Positions 28,364 to 38,750 of a stretch of DNA of 52,316 bases are shown piece after piece. Every line of letters begins with the position of its first letter. The stretch's first letter is position 1. The notes below the pieces were generated by a model, which made no database searches, was not told the DNA's origin, and saw only the letters and a program-made list of their open reading frames with translations. Source of the stretch: an uncultured Thiogranum sp. (lineage in GTDB: Bacteria > Pseudomonadota > Gammaproteobacteria > DSM-19610); the NCBI GenBank assembly GCA_913053655.1, contig CAJXFW010000002.1, positions 1-52,316 on the forward strand, given 5' to 3'. The position numbers and the translations under genes were made by a program.

Positions 28364-29437
28364 ATGCATGATAACAGTCGTCGAAAATTTCTGAAACAGG
28401 GTGGCGCGCTGCTGGCTGCCGGTACGCTCTCCATCAGCGTGGTCGAGCTGGCATTTGGTAAAGGCAGTGAAGACAGGTTCACCTTTGCCTATATTTCCGA
28501 TTCGCACATCACCCAGATCAAGGGTAACAGGTTTGTGCGCAACTGGGATCGCGGTTTGATTCGTGCGGTGGCGGAAGCCAACCTGCTGGATCCACGCCCG
28601 GACTTCGTGTTCTATGGGGGCGATATCGCCCAGCTGGGCAAGCCCGAGGAGATTGATCACGGCCTGGAGATGCTCGCCGGTCTGCGTGGCAAGGTTCACT
28701 ATGTGATGGGCGAGCACGACTACTACCTCGATCTCGGTGACTACTGGCGCAAGCAGCTGGGGCCGGATCACTACAGCTTCGATCACAAGGGTGTGCACTT
28801 CGTGGTGCTGAACAGCATTCTCACCCACGAGAACTGGATGCACCGCAAGTGGGATTCCGGCATGGATCGCATGAAGCAGATGGCGCGGCTTGATAACCCG
28901 AATGGCCAGCCCTTCATGGTCGGTGATACCCAGCGTGACTGGTTGAAGAAAGACCTGGAAAAGGTCAGCAAGAACACCCCGATTGTGGTGTTTTCACACT
29001 CACCGTTGCAGAAGATCTACAAGGGCTGGAATTTCTGGACCGATGATGCCGAGCAGGTACAGGCGCTGCTCAAGCCGTTTGACAAGGTGACCGTATTGTA
29101 CGGGCACGTTCACCAGATCCAGACCAACCAGATCGGTAATATCAGTTTCCAGTCGGCGATGGCGACCGCGTGGCCCTGGCCGTATCCCGCGACTTACAAA
29201 CAACAGGCCAGCTACATGCCAAAGTTGACTGTTGACATGAACCGCGCCGATCCTTTTTTTGAGCGCGATGCGACCGGTTGGCAGTTTATCGATGTGCACA
29301 GCGGCCGGGTGGACGTGAATTACCTGCTGCCGGACAACACCAACCGCACCGTGGCGTTTGATGAGAAGGCCGGACATCCCGTTGATACGAAGTACCAGGC
29401 CGAGGTAAATCGTATTCCACCCCAGAAGCATTATTGA
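28364..29437 (+). CDS. Tat-exported calcineurin-like metallophosphoesterase
   Basis: A 357-residue protein. The ATG at 28364, after GAGGAG, gives a twin-arginine signal (SRRKFLKQGGALLAAG). Metal-site blocks are visible in order: FAYISDSHITQ, VFYGGDIAQLG, VMGEHDYY, VVFSHSPLQK and VLYGHVHQIQ. Tat export fits a metal loaded in the cytoplasm. The substrate is unknown. It lies between a peroxidase and a cytochrome c in one apparent operon. Confidence 0.9.
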   Translation: MHDNSRRKFLKQGGALLAAGTLSISVVELAFGKGSEDRFTFAYISDSHITQIKGNRFVRNWDRGLIRAVAEANLLDPRPDFVFYGGDIAQLGKPEEIDHGLEMLAGLRGKVHYVMGEHDYYLDLGDYWRKQLGPDHYSFDHKGVHFVVLNSILTHENWMHRKWDSGMDRMKQMARLDNPNGQPFMVGDTQRDWLKKDLEKVSKNTPIVVFSHSPLQKIYKGWNFWTDDAEQVQALLKPFDKVTVLYGHVHQIQTNQIGNISFQSAMATAWPWPYPATYKQQASYMPKLTVDMNRADPFFERDATGWQFIDVHSGRVDVNYLLPDNTNRTVAFDEKAGHPVDTKYQAEVNRIPPQKHY

Positions 29438-29452
29438 GCAGAGGAGCCACTG

Positions 29453-29869
29453 ATGACATACAGAAAAACATACCGTACCCTGCTGGCTGCCGCGTCTATG
29501 TTGATGGTGGTGCAGACAGCGCCGGTGCAGGCCGACGAATTCTCAGATGAAGACCTGGCGCGCTGGCAACAGGAATACCTGTCGGTGGTCGGTCAGGGCG
29601 ATAAGCTGTTCCACGGCGGACTGTCCAGTAAAAACACCGTATCCTGCGATCAGTGTCATCCCAACGCCGCTAACACGCACCCGGAAACCTACCCGAAGTT
29701 TCAACGACAACTTGGACGCGTGGTTGCGCTATGGGAGATGATCAACTGGTGTATCCAGAATCCGCTGGAAAGCGAACTGCTGGCCGCGGATGATCCGCGC
29801 ATGATTGCCTTGCAGGCGTATATCGTCGAGGAACGCAGGGGTGCAGTGCTGGAACCCGGAAAACACTAG
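29453..29869 (+). CDS. Exported monoheme cytochrome c
   Basis: A 138-residue protein with a signal peptide (cleavage near VQADEF) and one heme motif CDQCHP near residue 63. The stretch ALWEMINWCIQNPLESELL resembles the Cys-ligand region of SoxA/TsdA-type cytochromes, so a His/Cys heme is possible but unproven. It is the last gene of the peroxidase-phosphoesterase operon and is closed by a terminator that begins at its last base. Confidence 0.85.
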   Translation: MTYRKTYRTLLAAASMLMVVQTAPVQADEFSDEDLARWQQEYLSVVGQGDKLFHGGLSSKNTVSCDQCHPNAANTHPETYPKFQRQLGRVVALWEMINWCIQNPLESELLAADDPRMIALQAYIVEERRGAVLEPGKH

Positions 29870-29892
29870 GGGAGCGCCAAGCCCCCGTTTTT
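29869..29892 (+). terminator. Intrinsic terminator after the peroxidase operon
   Basis: GGGG, spacer AGCGCCAAG, then CCCC and GTTTTT. It starts at the last base of the cytochrome stop codon. The stem is short, so strength is moderate. Confidence 0.6.
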
Positions 29893-29900
29893 CCCTACCG

Positions 29901-30143
29901 TCAGAATTTTCGGATATAGAAATGATATTCCCCGTTTGCCTCAGAAGTCTCGACCAATTCATTACCCGACTGTTTACAAAAAAGCGGGAAGTCGTTGGCG
30001 GATCCAGAATCGGTTGCGATGATGTGCATCACCTGTCCGGGTTGAAGATCCCGCATCCCTTTTTTTGCTTTTAGGATGGGCAGAGGGCAATTAAGGTTAC
30101 GTGCATCGATTTCACAATCTGCTTTGGTTGCTACATTAGGCAT
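29901..30143 (-). CDS. TusA/SirA-family sulfur-carrier-like protein
   Basis: 80 residues from the ATG at 30143, which follows a GGGGGG-rich ribosome site. DARNLNCPLPILKAKKGM carries the family CPxP motif, whose Cys bears persulfide in sulfur trafficking. The rest (HIIATDSGSANDFPLFCKQS) is typical. No dsr, hdr or rhodanese partner is in the window. TusA-like proteins also occur near respiratory gene clusters with unclear roles. Confidence 0.88.
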   Translation of the reverse strand: MPNVATKADCEIDARNLNCPLPILKAKKGMRDLQPGQVMHIIATDSGSANDFPLFCKQSGNELVETSEANGEYHFYIRKF

Positions 30144-30286
30144 AAAAATCCCCCCTGGGAGGTTTATATGGCACATCAATGGTGACTGATGCGTATTTCG
30201 TTACCTTCAGCTCGCTATATCGGTCGAATACCCGGTTACTTTACCTCACTATTCCGAGGATTGATCAGTGCCGGCAGATCGTCAAT

Positions 30287-30511
30287 TTAATCCAGCGCCG
30301 GTCCCAGAATGAACTCTACAGGTTCAAAACCGTGGTCTTCCAGGCTTGCGGCTATCTCTTCCCACGCATAATCCGGATTATCTTCCTCTATATTTGCGAT
30401 GAGGCCGGTTACGTGGCGGTAAGCTTCGTGTTGTTCGAATTCATCGGGGACGCGAACCAGCCGGATATCGGTGGCCTGGCTGGCCGGTAAGATCATGAGT
30501 ACATCGCTCAT
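30287..30511 (-). CDS. Small acidic protein of unknown function
   Basis: 74 residues, with GGAG upstream of the ATG. It contains RLVRVPDEFEQHEAYRHVTG and ends in FEPVEFILGPALD. Soluble, no metal motif. I do not recognise the family. It lies between the TusA-like gene and heme A synthase on the same strand, so it is probably cotranscribed with them. Confidence 0.65.
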   Translation of the reverse strand: MSDVLMILPASQATDIRLVRVPDEFEQHEAYRHVTGLIANIEEDNPDYAWEEIAASLEDHGFEPVEFILGPALD

Positions 30512-30543
30512 AAGAGGCTCCAGATATCTTTGTTAACCGCAAG

Positions 30544-31521
30544 TCACGGATGTACCGGGGTTACGGTGGGTGTCAGTAAATGATAGAGATTAACGACTGC
30601 CAGTAACAGCAGTGCAGCCATTGCATTGTGGGCTGTCACCAACAGCAGAGGCAGTTCGGTGAGTACTGCTGTCATACCCAGTCCTGCCTGTACTATCAGA
30701 AAAACAAGTATGCTGATGGCTGTGTTGCGCAGACGGTTGTTCTGCTTCAAAGCCCTGAGGGCCAGCCAGCCGAGGTACAGGAGTGTGAACAGCGCGCCCA
30801 GTCGGTGTGCCATGTGCACGGTTTTCTGCATGCTGCCGGTGATAACCCTGCCCTGATCATCCGTGCCAAGCGCATTGAACAGGTCGAAGCCGTGCACGAG
30901 ATTGGTGATGGATGCCCAGTCACCGTTGCAACCGGGTAACGTTGTACAGGACGGTCCGGCAAAATCAGCACTGGTGACAGCGCCCAATGCTATCTGCACA
31001 GTCACGACCAGCAGGCCCAGCAGTGCCCAGGGCTTTAATGCCGTCGCTGCATGGTCGCTGGTATCTACGACTTCCACCGCGCGCTGGCTCATCCACCACA
31101 GCAATGCGAGCATTGTCATACCGCCGAGCAGGTTGCCAAATGTGACGGCCGGTATATCCGGTGATGGCGTGCTGACTCCCAGAACTGACAGAAATACGGT
31201 CAGGGCGAAGACTAACAGCGGCACGCCAGGGCCAACACCGCGCGGGCGTCCTCCACGCAGGGACAGGTAGGTGATGGCAACAACAACCAGGCCCAGCAGA
31301 CTCGCCGTAAAGCGGTGTACAGCACCGGCAGTGGTGTTCGGTACCAGGCCATGGTCACGGGTAGCAGGGAGTTGTCCAAAACAGCCCGGCCAGTTTTCGC
31401 AACCCAGGCCGATGCTTTCAAGGCGCAGGTAGGCACTCAACAGGACAGCTGCCAGTGTCAGTACTAATGCCAGAAAAACAAGAGAGGTGTAAAGGATGCC
31501 GGTTTGTGTTCTGTCTGTCAT
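30544..31521 (-). CDS. ctaA: Heme A synthase CtaA/Cox15
   Basis: A 325-residue membrane enzyme with about eight helices that converts heme O to heme A. The ATG at 31521 is preferred because the 22 residues before it are not membrane-like. The paired cysteines in LGCENWPGCFGQ (C41, C47) and the His region NTTAGAVHRFTASLLG are the family marks, with a second Cys pair in PSCTTLPGCNGDW. Its partner ctaB lies 14 kb away beside the CuA oxidase. It is divergent from the CuB-less oxidase-like gene. Confidence 0.93.
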   Translation of the reverse strand: MTDRTQTGILYTSLVFLALVLTLAAVLLSAYLRLESIGLGCENWPGCFGQLPATRDHGLVPNTTAGAVHRFTASLLGLVVVAITYLSLRGGRPRGVGPGVPLLVFALTVFLSVLGVSTPSPDIPAVTFGNLLGGMTMLALLWWMSQRAVEVVDTSDHAATALKPWALLGLLVVTVQIALGAVTSADFAGPSCTTLPGCNGDWASITNLVHGFDLFNALGTDDQGRVITGSMQKTVHMAHRLGALFTLLYLGWLALRALKQNNRLRNTAISILVFLIVQAGLGMTAVLTELPLLLVTAHNAMAALLLLAVVNLYHLLTPTVTPVHP

Positions 31522-31694
31522 AGGCCGGGCGCTGTCGTTGCGGGTACGGGGTTCCTGTTTAATACACAGGCTGGATGCAAATGTCAAAAAAGCAGGCTGG
31601 TGGTTTTATTTTCTAATCGTTATAGTCCCTTGTCAGCATTAAAGACAGTATTTTGCAGTTGTCGGTTTCCATCGAGTGAGCAGTTAAATCCATT

Positions 31695-33068
31695 ATGCAT
31701 GAAGATTACATATTAGTTGTGCCCACCGGAAGTCGTCGTCGCCTGGGCATGGGCTGGCTGTGGCTGGGAGTAGTGGCGCTATTAGGTTCGGGTCTGTTTT
31801 CCCTGCTGCTGGTACTTTCCCGGACGCCGTATATCCAGGATATCATTCCATGGATTGATTTTTTTCATACCGCGCTGGTTGTACATGTGGACCTGTCGGT
31901 GCTGGTCTGGTTTCTGGCTTTTGGTGGTGTGCTCTGGAGTCTTAATTCCACCCCGCGTTTCATGGCGCTCGGCTGGTCTGCGCTGGTATTTGCCGGGCTG
32001 GGTGCTGCGCTTGTGTTTGTGGTGCCATTTCTGGGGCCCGGCAACCCGCTCATGAGCAACTATATCCCGGTATTGCAGACACCTTTATTTACAGTAGCAT
32101 TACTGGGGTTTGGTTTTGGTATAAGCCTGCTCGTATTGCGTAGCATGGTCGCTAATCCACGGGTCGGGATGCGCATGGAAGGGGCGGGCGCATTGCGCTT
32201 TGGTTTGAATACCGCGGCCGTGTCGGCTGCAATGGCCGTATTGGCTTTTGCCTGGTCATACCTGGCGATCCCCGACTCTATGACGGGGAAAGCGTATTTC
32301 GAACTGCTTTTCTGGGGTGGCGGCCATATGCTGCAATTCACCTATACCCTGCTTATGCTGGTAGCCTGGCTGTGGCTGGCATCTGTCTCCGGTGTTCGCT
32401 TGCCACTGAGCCCGCGGGTAGTGCTGATTCTGTTTGTATTCGGGCTGGTGGCCGTGTTTATGGCGCCGCTGATCTATTATTCCTACGCGGTTACCTCCGC
32501 TGAACACATTAAGCTGTTTACCTGGCTCATGGCCTATGGCGGCAGCCTGGCGCCGGTACCTCTGAGTCTGGCGGTATTTTATGGCCTGCTGCGGAGTTCC
32601 CCGGTATCCGGACCACAACTGCCTTTGCGTTCAGCCCTGTGGACCTCCATGATTCTTTTCGGTATCGGAGGCGGTATCGGTTTCTTGATCCACGGCAGTA
32701 ACGTTACTATTCCTGCGCATTATCATGGCTCCATCGTGGGCGTTACGCTGGCCTTTATGGGCCTGACGTACGATTTGCTGCCACGCCTGGGCTATGCCCG
32801 GCCAAACACGAGGCTGGCCACCATACAGCCCTATATCTATGGCGGTGGTCAGCTGTTACACGTACTGGGGCTGGTGTGGTCGGGTGGCTACGGTGTGCAG
32901 CGCAAGGTGGCAGGTACAGAGCAGGCGCTTGACGGTATGGAAAAGATTGTTGCCATGGGATTGATGGGCTTCGGGGGGTTGATCGCTATCATTGGCGGCT
33001 TGCTATTCCTGGTGATCGTATTGGTGGTTATGTTTAAAGGATCCCGGGCGCAGAAGGACGCAGCCTGA
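31695..33068 (+). CDS. Heme-copper-oxidase subunit I-like protein lacking the CuB histidine pair
   Basis: A 457-residue, ~12-helix protein of the heme-copper superfamily. The low-spin heme ligand is H64 (or H58) in FFHTALVVHVDLSVLVWF. H211 in WGGGHMLQF matches the first CuB/FeB histidine. The helix that should carry the His-His pair reads MAPLIYYSYAVTSAEH, with Tyr261-Tyr262 at the aligned place. Both heme ligands of the late helix are kept (IPAHYHGS, H342/H344). So two hemes are likely but a normal CuB site is not. No Tyr stands at H+4. It precedes a small membrane protein, nirI and nirS. Role unknown; NO or redox sensing or electron transfer are options. Confidence 0.8.
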   Translation: MHEDYILVVPTGSRRRLGMGWLWLGVVALLGSGLFSLLLVLSRTPYIQDIIPWIDFFHTALVVHVDLSVLVWFLAFGGVLWSLNSTPRFMALGWSALVFAGLGAALVFVVPFLGPGNPLMSNYIPVLQTPLFTVALLGFGFGISLLVLRSMVANPRVGMRMEGAGALRFGLNTAAVSAAMAVLAFAWSYLAIPDSMTGKAYFELLFWGGGHMLQFTYTLLMLVAWLWLASVSGVRLPLSPRVVLILFVFGLVAVFMAPLIYYSYAVTSAEHIKLFTWLMAYGGSLAPVPLSLAVFYGLLRSSPVSGPQLPLRSALWTSMILFGIGGGIGFLIHGSNVTIPAHYHGSIVGVTLAFMGLTYDLLPRLGYARPNTRLATIQPYIYGGGQLLHVLGLVWSGGYGVQRKVAGTEQALDGMEKIVAMGLMGFGGLIAIIGGLLFLVIVLVVMFKGSRAQKDAA

Positions 33069-33301
33069 TGCCACAATCACAATCCCCGCGCAGTTTGCTA
33101 ACGATGGCTGAAACCGGGGGACAAAACGATAACGCTGTTACAGGCATTCCGGAGCCGGCCCCGGGTGCGGAGGCAGCAGCGATCCATGATGGGCGCGAAG
33201 ATTTAACGGCTTTCTTTACCGTGGGGGTGATCGTTGATGTATTACTGGTGACGGCCTTCCTGTACTGGGCCGTTGGGCAATGGCGTAAGACGAAGAAATA
33301 G
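33068..33301 (+). CDS. Small single-helix membrane protein
   Basis: 77 residues, starting inside the stop of the oxidase-like gene. A disordered, charged N-terminus is followed by one helix (FFTVGVIVDVLLVTAFLYWAV) and a basic tail. Probably an accessory subunit of the upstream protein. Family not recognised. Confidence 0.7.
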   Translation: MPQSQSPRSLLTMAETGGQNDNAVTGIPEPAPGAEAAAIHDGREDLTAFFTVGVIVDVLLVTAFLYWAVGQWRKTKK

Positions 33302-33309
33302 TTGACCGG

Positions 33310-33323
33310 TTGATTTAAATCAA
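33310..33323 (+). promoter_or_regulatory. FNR/DNR box upstream of nirI
   Basis: TTGATTTAAATCAA is a perfect palindrome and an exact FNR consensus (TTGAT-N4-ATCAA). Its centre is about 82 bp before the nirI start, suited to a class II promoter near -41.5. Confidence 0.9.
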
Positions 33324-33397
33324 GGACAGGAGAACCTGGTTGGCGTCTGATCGAATGGGTTGCTGACGGGTCTTCGTACAGAGTGCCGGATTCACCT

Positions 33398-34993
33398 ATG
33401 ATGAATCATCCATTCGCTATTTTTCACCGGTATTTTTTCCGTGCACCGGTGTGGTTCGCCGTATGGGTGCTGGTTGTTACCGGAGCGATTAATACGGCTT
33501 GCGCCGACCCTGTTCACGATCTGGCTATGAAGTATTTTCCGCAGGCAGACCGGGTCGGGGAATTTGAAGGTGAGCCACTCGCCGCACCGGTCCATGCGGG
33601 TGAGCGGTTGCTGGGCTATGTGCTGCGTACCACGGACATTGCGCCCATCCCGGCCTATTCCGGGCAGCCGATTACCCTGCTCGTCGGTATTGGCCTTGAT
33701 GGCCGGATCAGCGGCCTTGAGATCATAAAACACTCTGAACCCATACTGGGTGCCGGGGTCTCTGAGAGAGATCTGAGGCGCTATGTTGATCAGTATCACG
33801 GTATATCGGTACGTGAACGGGTAAAAATGGGCGGTGCACAGCGCGCAGGCTATGTGACAATAGATGGGATTACCGGTGCCACCATTACCGCGATGGTCAT
33901 GAACGCAACGGTTATGAAATCCGTCAAAAAAGTCGCTAAGTCACGCGGCATACCTTTGTCCGCCGGTGTGCCGGTGCAGACAGATGGGCATGCTGCATCA
34001 CCGGCAGGCCGGCAAACTCCGGCCTGGTGGCTGGGTGAGACAAGCGAGCCTTTCTGGGTATTTGCGTGGCATGAGCGCGCGTGGCAGATAGCGGTGTTGT
34101 CTGTCGCGCTCGGTATTCTGGTTTTTATCCTGCTGTTCCAGGACTGGCTGACCCGCCGGCCGAAGCTGTTGCGGTATATCCGTATCGGCTACCTGCTTTT
34201 CACCCTGTTTTTTATTGGTTGGTACACACTCGCCCAGCTTTCAATTATTCACGTGTTGACCTTTATCAATTCCATTCTGCACCAGTTCAGCTGGGAGGCG
34301 TTCCTTGTCGACCCCCTGATATTTATTTTATGGGGGTTTGTGGCGTTGACACTGCTGTTGTGGGGGCGCGGCGTGTATTGCGGCTGGCTGTGTCCGTTCG
34401 GTGCTTTGCAGGAATTGATTCATAAACTCGCCCAGCGTTTAAAAATCCCTGACCACCAGTTTTCGGCGGTCGTACACGAGCGGCTGACGGCAGTAAAATA
34501 CGTCATCTTTGTCGCGCTGTTCGGTCTATCGCTGCAATCCATCGGCTACGCGGCCAGGGCCGCCGAAGTGGAGCCATTTAAAACGGCCATTGTGGTGCAC
34601 TTCAACCGGGGCGGTATTTTTCTTGTCTATGCCCTTGGGTTGCTTGTGATCGGAGTATTCAACCGCAAGTTCTTCTGTAAGTACCTCTGTCCACTCGGGG
34701 CGGCTCTGGCGATTCCGGCGCCGCTGCGAATCTTTGACTGGCTGCGGCGGCGCAAGGAATGTGGCCGGCCCTGCCAGATCTGTGCCAGGCAGTGTGAGGT
34801 ACAGGCCATTCGGCTTACCGGTGAAATTAACCCCAACGAGTGTCACTACTGTCTGGATTGTCAGGTGACTTACTGGGACGATCGTCAGTGCCCGCCGCTA
34901 TCGGAAAAACGCATCAGAAGAGAAAAAAGCAGGGCAGCGCTGGATAAAATGCGCGCCACACAGCCGAAAACCCCTGGTTCCCCGGAAAAATAG
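33398..34993 (+). CDS. nirI: NirI/NosR-family flavin and iron-sulfur membrane protein
   Basis: About 531 residues. A signal helix is followed by an FMN-binding domain (IDGITGATITAMVMNA, the Thr of GATxT being the flavin site). About five membrane helices follow. Polyferredoxin-like CxxxCP motifs lie in YCGWLCPFGA and CKYLCPLGA, and the Cys-rich end has CGRPCQICARQC and CHYCLDCQ. It is shorter than typical NosR. No nosZ is in the window and nirS is next, so NirI is preferred; NirI is needed for nirS expression or activity in Paracoccus. A GTG at 33383 is an alternative start. Confidence 0.85.
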   Translation: MMNHPFAIFHRYFFRAPVWFAVWVLVVTGAINTACADPVHDLAMKYFPQADRVGEFEGEPLAAPVHAGERLLGYVLRTTDIAPIPAYSGQPITLLVGIGLDGRISGLEIIKHSEPILGAGVSERDLRRYVDQYHGISVRERVKMGGAQRAGYVTIDGITGATITAMVMNATVMKSVKKVAKSRGIPLSAGVPVQTDGHAASPAGRQTPAWWLGETSEPFWVFAWHERAWQIAVLSVALGILVFILLFQDWLTRRPKLLRYIRIGYLLFTLFFIGWYTLAQLSIIHVLTFINSILHQFSWEAFLVDPLIFILWGFVALTLLLWGRGVYCGWLCPFGALQELIHKLAQRLKIPDHQFSAVVHERLTAVKYVIFVALFGLSLQSIGYAARAAEVEPFKTAIVVHFNRGGIFLVYALGLLVIGVFNRKFFCKYLCPLGAALAIPAPLRIFDWLRRRKECGRPCQICARQCEVQAIRLTGEINPNECHYCLDCQVTYWDDRQCPPLSEKRIRREKSRAALDKMRATQPKTPGSPEK

Positions 34994-35013
34994 CGGTTTC
35001 CGCACCCCGTTGA

Positions 35014-36843
<1,830 letters not shown>

Positions 36844-36864
36844 TCCGGTCTATACAGAAACCAG

Positions 36865-36900
36865 CGGGAAGGGGGTTATTATTCTCCTCTTCCCGTTTTT
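36865..36900 (+). terminator. Bidirectional terminator between nirS and hemerythrin
   Basis: Stem CGGGAAG / CTTCCCG with a 17-nt loop, followed by TTTTT on the plus strand. It sits between convergent genes and can serve nirS. Confidence 0.8.
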
Positions 36901-36906
36901 CTCAGT

Positions 36907-37374
36907 TCAGATATCCCACTTTCTGTTCGTCCTCGACATGTCGAATTCATCGAGTTGCCGTGAAATATCTTCGCGTTTGGCCTCCAGAATATGACTCGCC
37001 ATGGGCAGAAAGATATCTTCTTCCTTTTCATGATGTTTTATCATCTGTTTTTCCAGGTGGACCAGGCATTCAAGAACGTGGTCCGAGTCCCTGGTTTTGA
37101 TGACCCGCGACATATCCGTAACAAGACGTACGATGTGGTCGTGTTCTTCTCGCAGTGCGCCTGTCGGCCCCTGCGGCGCATGTGTCTCGGCTTCGTAGGC
37201 TGGATACAGTACCTCCTCTTCCAGGGCCATATGCCGTTTCAGGTGTGTGACCATTTTCCTGAACAGCAGATCGGCAGTCTTCCAGTCCTCGATTTCAATG
37301 GCTTCGGTACACCGGGAAAGGAGGTTCTCATACAGCGAGTGTTCGTGTACCAGCCAGTTTTCGGTGCTGCTCAT
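36907..37374 (-). CDS. Hemerythrin HHE-domain protein 1
   Basis: 155 residues, four-helix HHE fold. Iron ligands are suggested by WLVHEHSLYENLL, HLKRHMALEEEVLYP, LREEHDHIV and MIKHHEKEEDIFLP. Such proteins bind O2 or NO, or protect iron-sulfur clusters. It is convergent with nirS. A 12-residue leader ORF ends over its start codon, suggesting coupled translation. Confidence 0.92.
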   Translation of the reverse strand: MSSTENWLVHEHSLYENLLSRCTEAIEIEDWKTADLLFRKMVTHLKRHMALEEEVLYPAYEAETHAPQGPTGALREEHDHIVRLVTDMSRVIKTRDSDHVLECLVHLEKQMIKHHEKEEDIFLPMASHILEAKREDISRQLDEFDMSRTNRKWDI

Positions 37375-37409
37375 TGATTCTGTCGCTCCGGAGATCGCAT
37401 ATCGTCCAT
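37371..37409 (-). other. Candidate 12-residue leader ORF before the hemerythrin
   Basis: An ATG at 37409 with GGAGG six bases upstream opens MDDMRSPERQNQ. Its TGA overlaps the hemerythrin ATG as ATGA. The hemerythrin's own upstream signal is weaker (GGAG at 12-15 nt), so the leader may load ribosomes. Confidence 0.4.
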
Positions 37410-37554
37410 GAGAATCCTCCGGGCCGGAGTAGTCAAGGGGGTAGAATTGTATTTGTAAGCTTAATTTACGAGAATACAGAGTGTCACGCAGGCTGTCAGG
37501 GAAACGATTCGCGGGAACCCATAGTCTGGCCGGGTTCGGAGAGCATAAACTAAG

Positions 37555-37953
37555 ATGAAAAAATTCCTGACTAGTCTAACTGTGTCACTGCTCCTGCTGA
37601 CCGGATGCAGTCAGGAGGGTGTACAGCCGCCAGCTGAAACAAGCGCATTTATTGAAGAGTTGAAGGCCGATGGCGTGGACGGGTCTCTGCTGGTAAGAGC
37701 ACCTTTCAATGCGGATATGGAATACGTTGCGGAATATACCGTAGCAAGGTATGCGAGTACGCGTATTATTTCCCTGTTCAAATTCAAAGATGCTGAAAAA
37801 GCGCAAGTGAATCTGCAGAAATCCCTGACGAATGACAAACTATCCGGTCAGGCTGTCAATGGAAGGTTTGTTTTAGCGGTGACTTTTCATCCCCCGGACG
37901 AAGCGGCGGTGGAAAAAATAAAGGCGCTTTTCCTGGCGCACGAGTTTGAATGA
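37555..37953 (+). CDS. Small lipoprotein of unknown function
   Basis: 132 residues with a type II signal peptide and lipobox LLLTGCSQ, so it should be membrane anchored on the periplasmic side. The rest is a compact alpha/beta-like domain (YTVARYASTRIISLFKFKDA) without recognisable motif. Its last codons overlap the next gene by 4 bp. Confidence 0.75.
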   Translation: MKKFLTSLTVSLLLLTGCSQEGVQPPAETSAFIEELKADGVDGSLLVRAPFNADMEYVAEYTVARYASTRIISLFKFKDAEKAQVNLQKSLTNDKLSGQAVNGRFVLAVTFHPPDEAAVEKIKALFLAHEFE

Positions 37954-38714
37954 TGAAACGGACTCGCCTGCTGTTGGTGTTGTTTGCCCTGGCCGTTACG
38001 ATTGCGCTTGTTGCGCTTCTGGTGATGCCGGAACGTAACGCAGCGCAGGACTGGGAAAAGCGCAAGCCCCGTTTCCAGGAAGCAGCGTTGCGGGCCGAGC
38101 CACTGATCCTGGCAATCAGCGCGTATACTTCCGCCATCGGACATTCGCCGACAGCGTTTGACGACATTGTTCCGGAGTATCTGGAAAAGCTGCCTGCTAC
38201 CGGGCTACGAGGATGCGGCAGTTTCGAGTATCGGTCTCTCACGCATAAACTGGGGTCAATTGTGTGGTATGACCTGGGTTCGAGACAGGGTCGGCCCTGG
38301 TCCGGGCAGAGTAGATACAGTGATGGTGATCCTGATCACGCTATTCTGGCATTCGCCCTGGATGCTGAGGGGAAAATTACCAGCGCCCTGATCGACCGGA
38401 TGCCGAAGGGCAGCGAACCGGAGGAATTCGAGTCAGCAGGCTGGAGGAAAAAGGAAAACCGCATCGGCATGGCGCTGGCACTGTCCGATACTTATCGGTT
38501 ATACGGTATGCCCGCAGACGTGTTTGAATCCCTGCTGGGGCCACCCGACGGGAGCCGGCTTGTGCAGGGCGCAGCCTGGGAATTACGTATCAATTGTCCA
38601 ACCGGATTGTTGAACCACGATGCTTTTGTTTACTGGCCCACACAGAAGTACCCGCAGCATTTGTATGGCGGGTACACAGAGCCCATTGGTGGATGGGTCT
38701 ATGTCCACAGCTAG
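37950..38714 (+). CDS. Membrane-anchored periplasmic protein of unknown function
   Basis: 254 residues. One N-terminal helix (LLLVLFALAVTIALVALLVM) is followed by a soluble domain with a pilin-like start (EPLILAISAYTSAIGHSPTAFDD). The end has WELRINCPTGLLNHDAFVYWP. It is translationally coupled to the lipoprotein. No family recognised; pseudopilin or GspG-like ancestry is only a guess. Confidence 0.7.
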   Translation: MMKRTRLLLVLFALAVTIALVALLVMPERNAAQDWEKRKPRFQEAALRAEPLILAISAYTSAIGHSPTAFDDIVPEYLEKLPATGLRGCGSFEYRSLTHKLGSIVWYDLGSRQGRPWSGQSRYSDGDPDHAILAFALDAEGKITSALIDRMPKGSEPEEFESAGWRKKENRIGMALALSDTYRLYGMPADVFESLLGPPDGSRLVQGAAWELRINCPTGLLNHDAFVYWPTQKYPQHLYGGYTEPIGGWVYVHS

Positions 38715-38750
38715 CACTCTGCCAAAGTTGTATTGATGAATATATTCACT

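Noticed and set aside
33398-34993. NosR (nitrous oxide reductase regulator)
   Set aside because: The protein is of the same family but short, and no nosZDFYL gene is present. nirS follows directly, so NirI is the better call.
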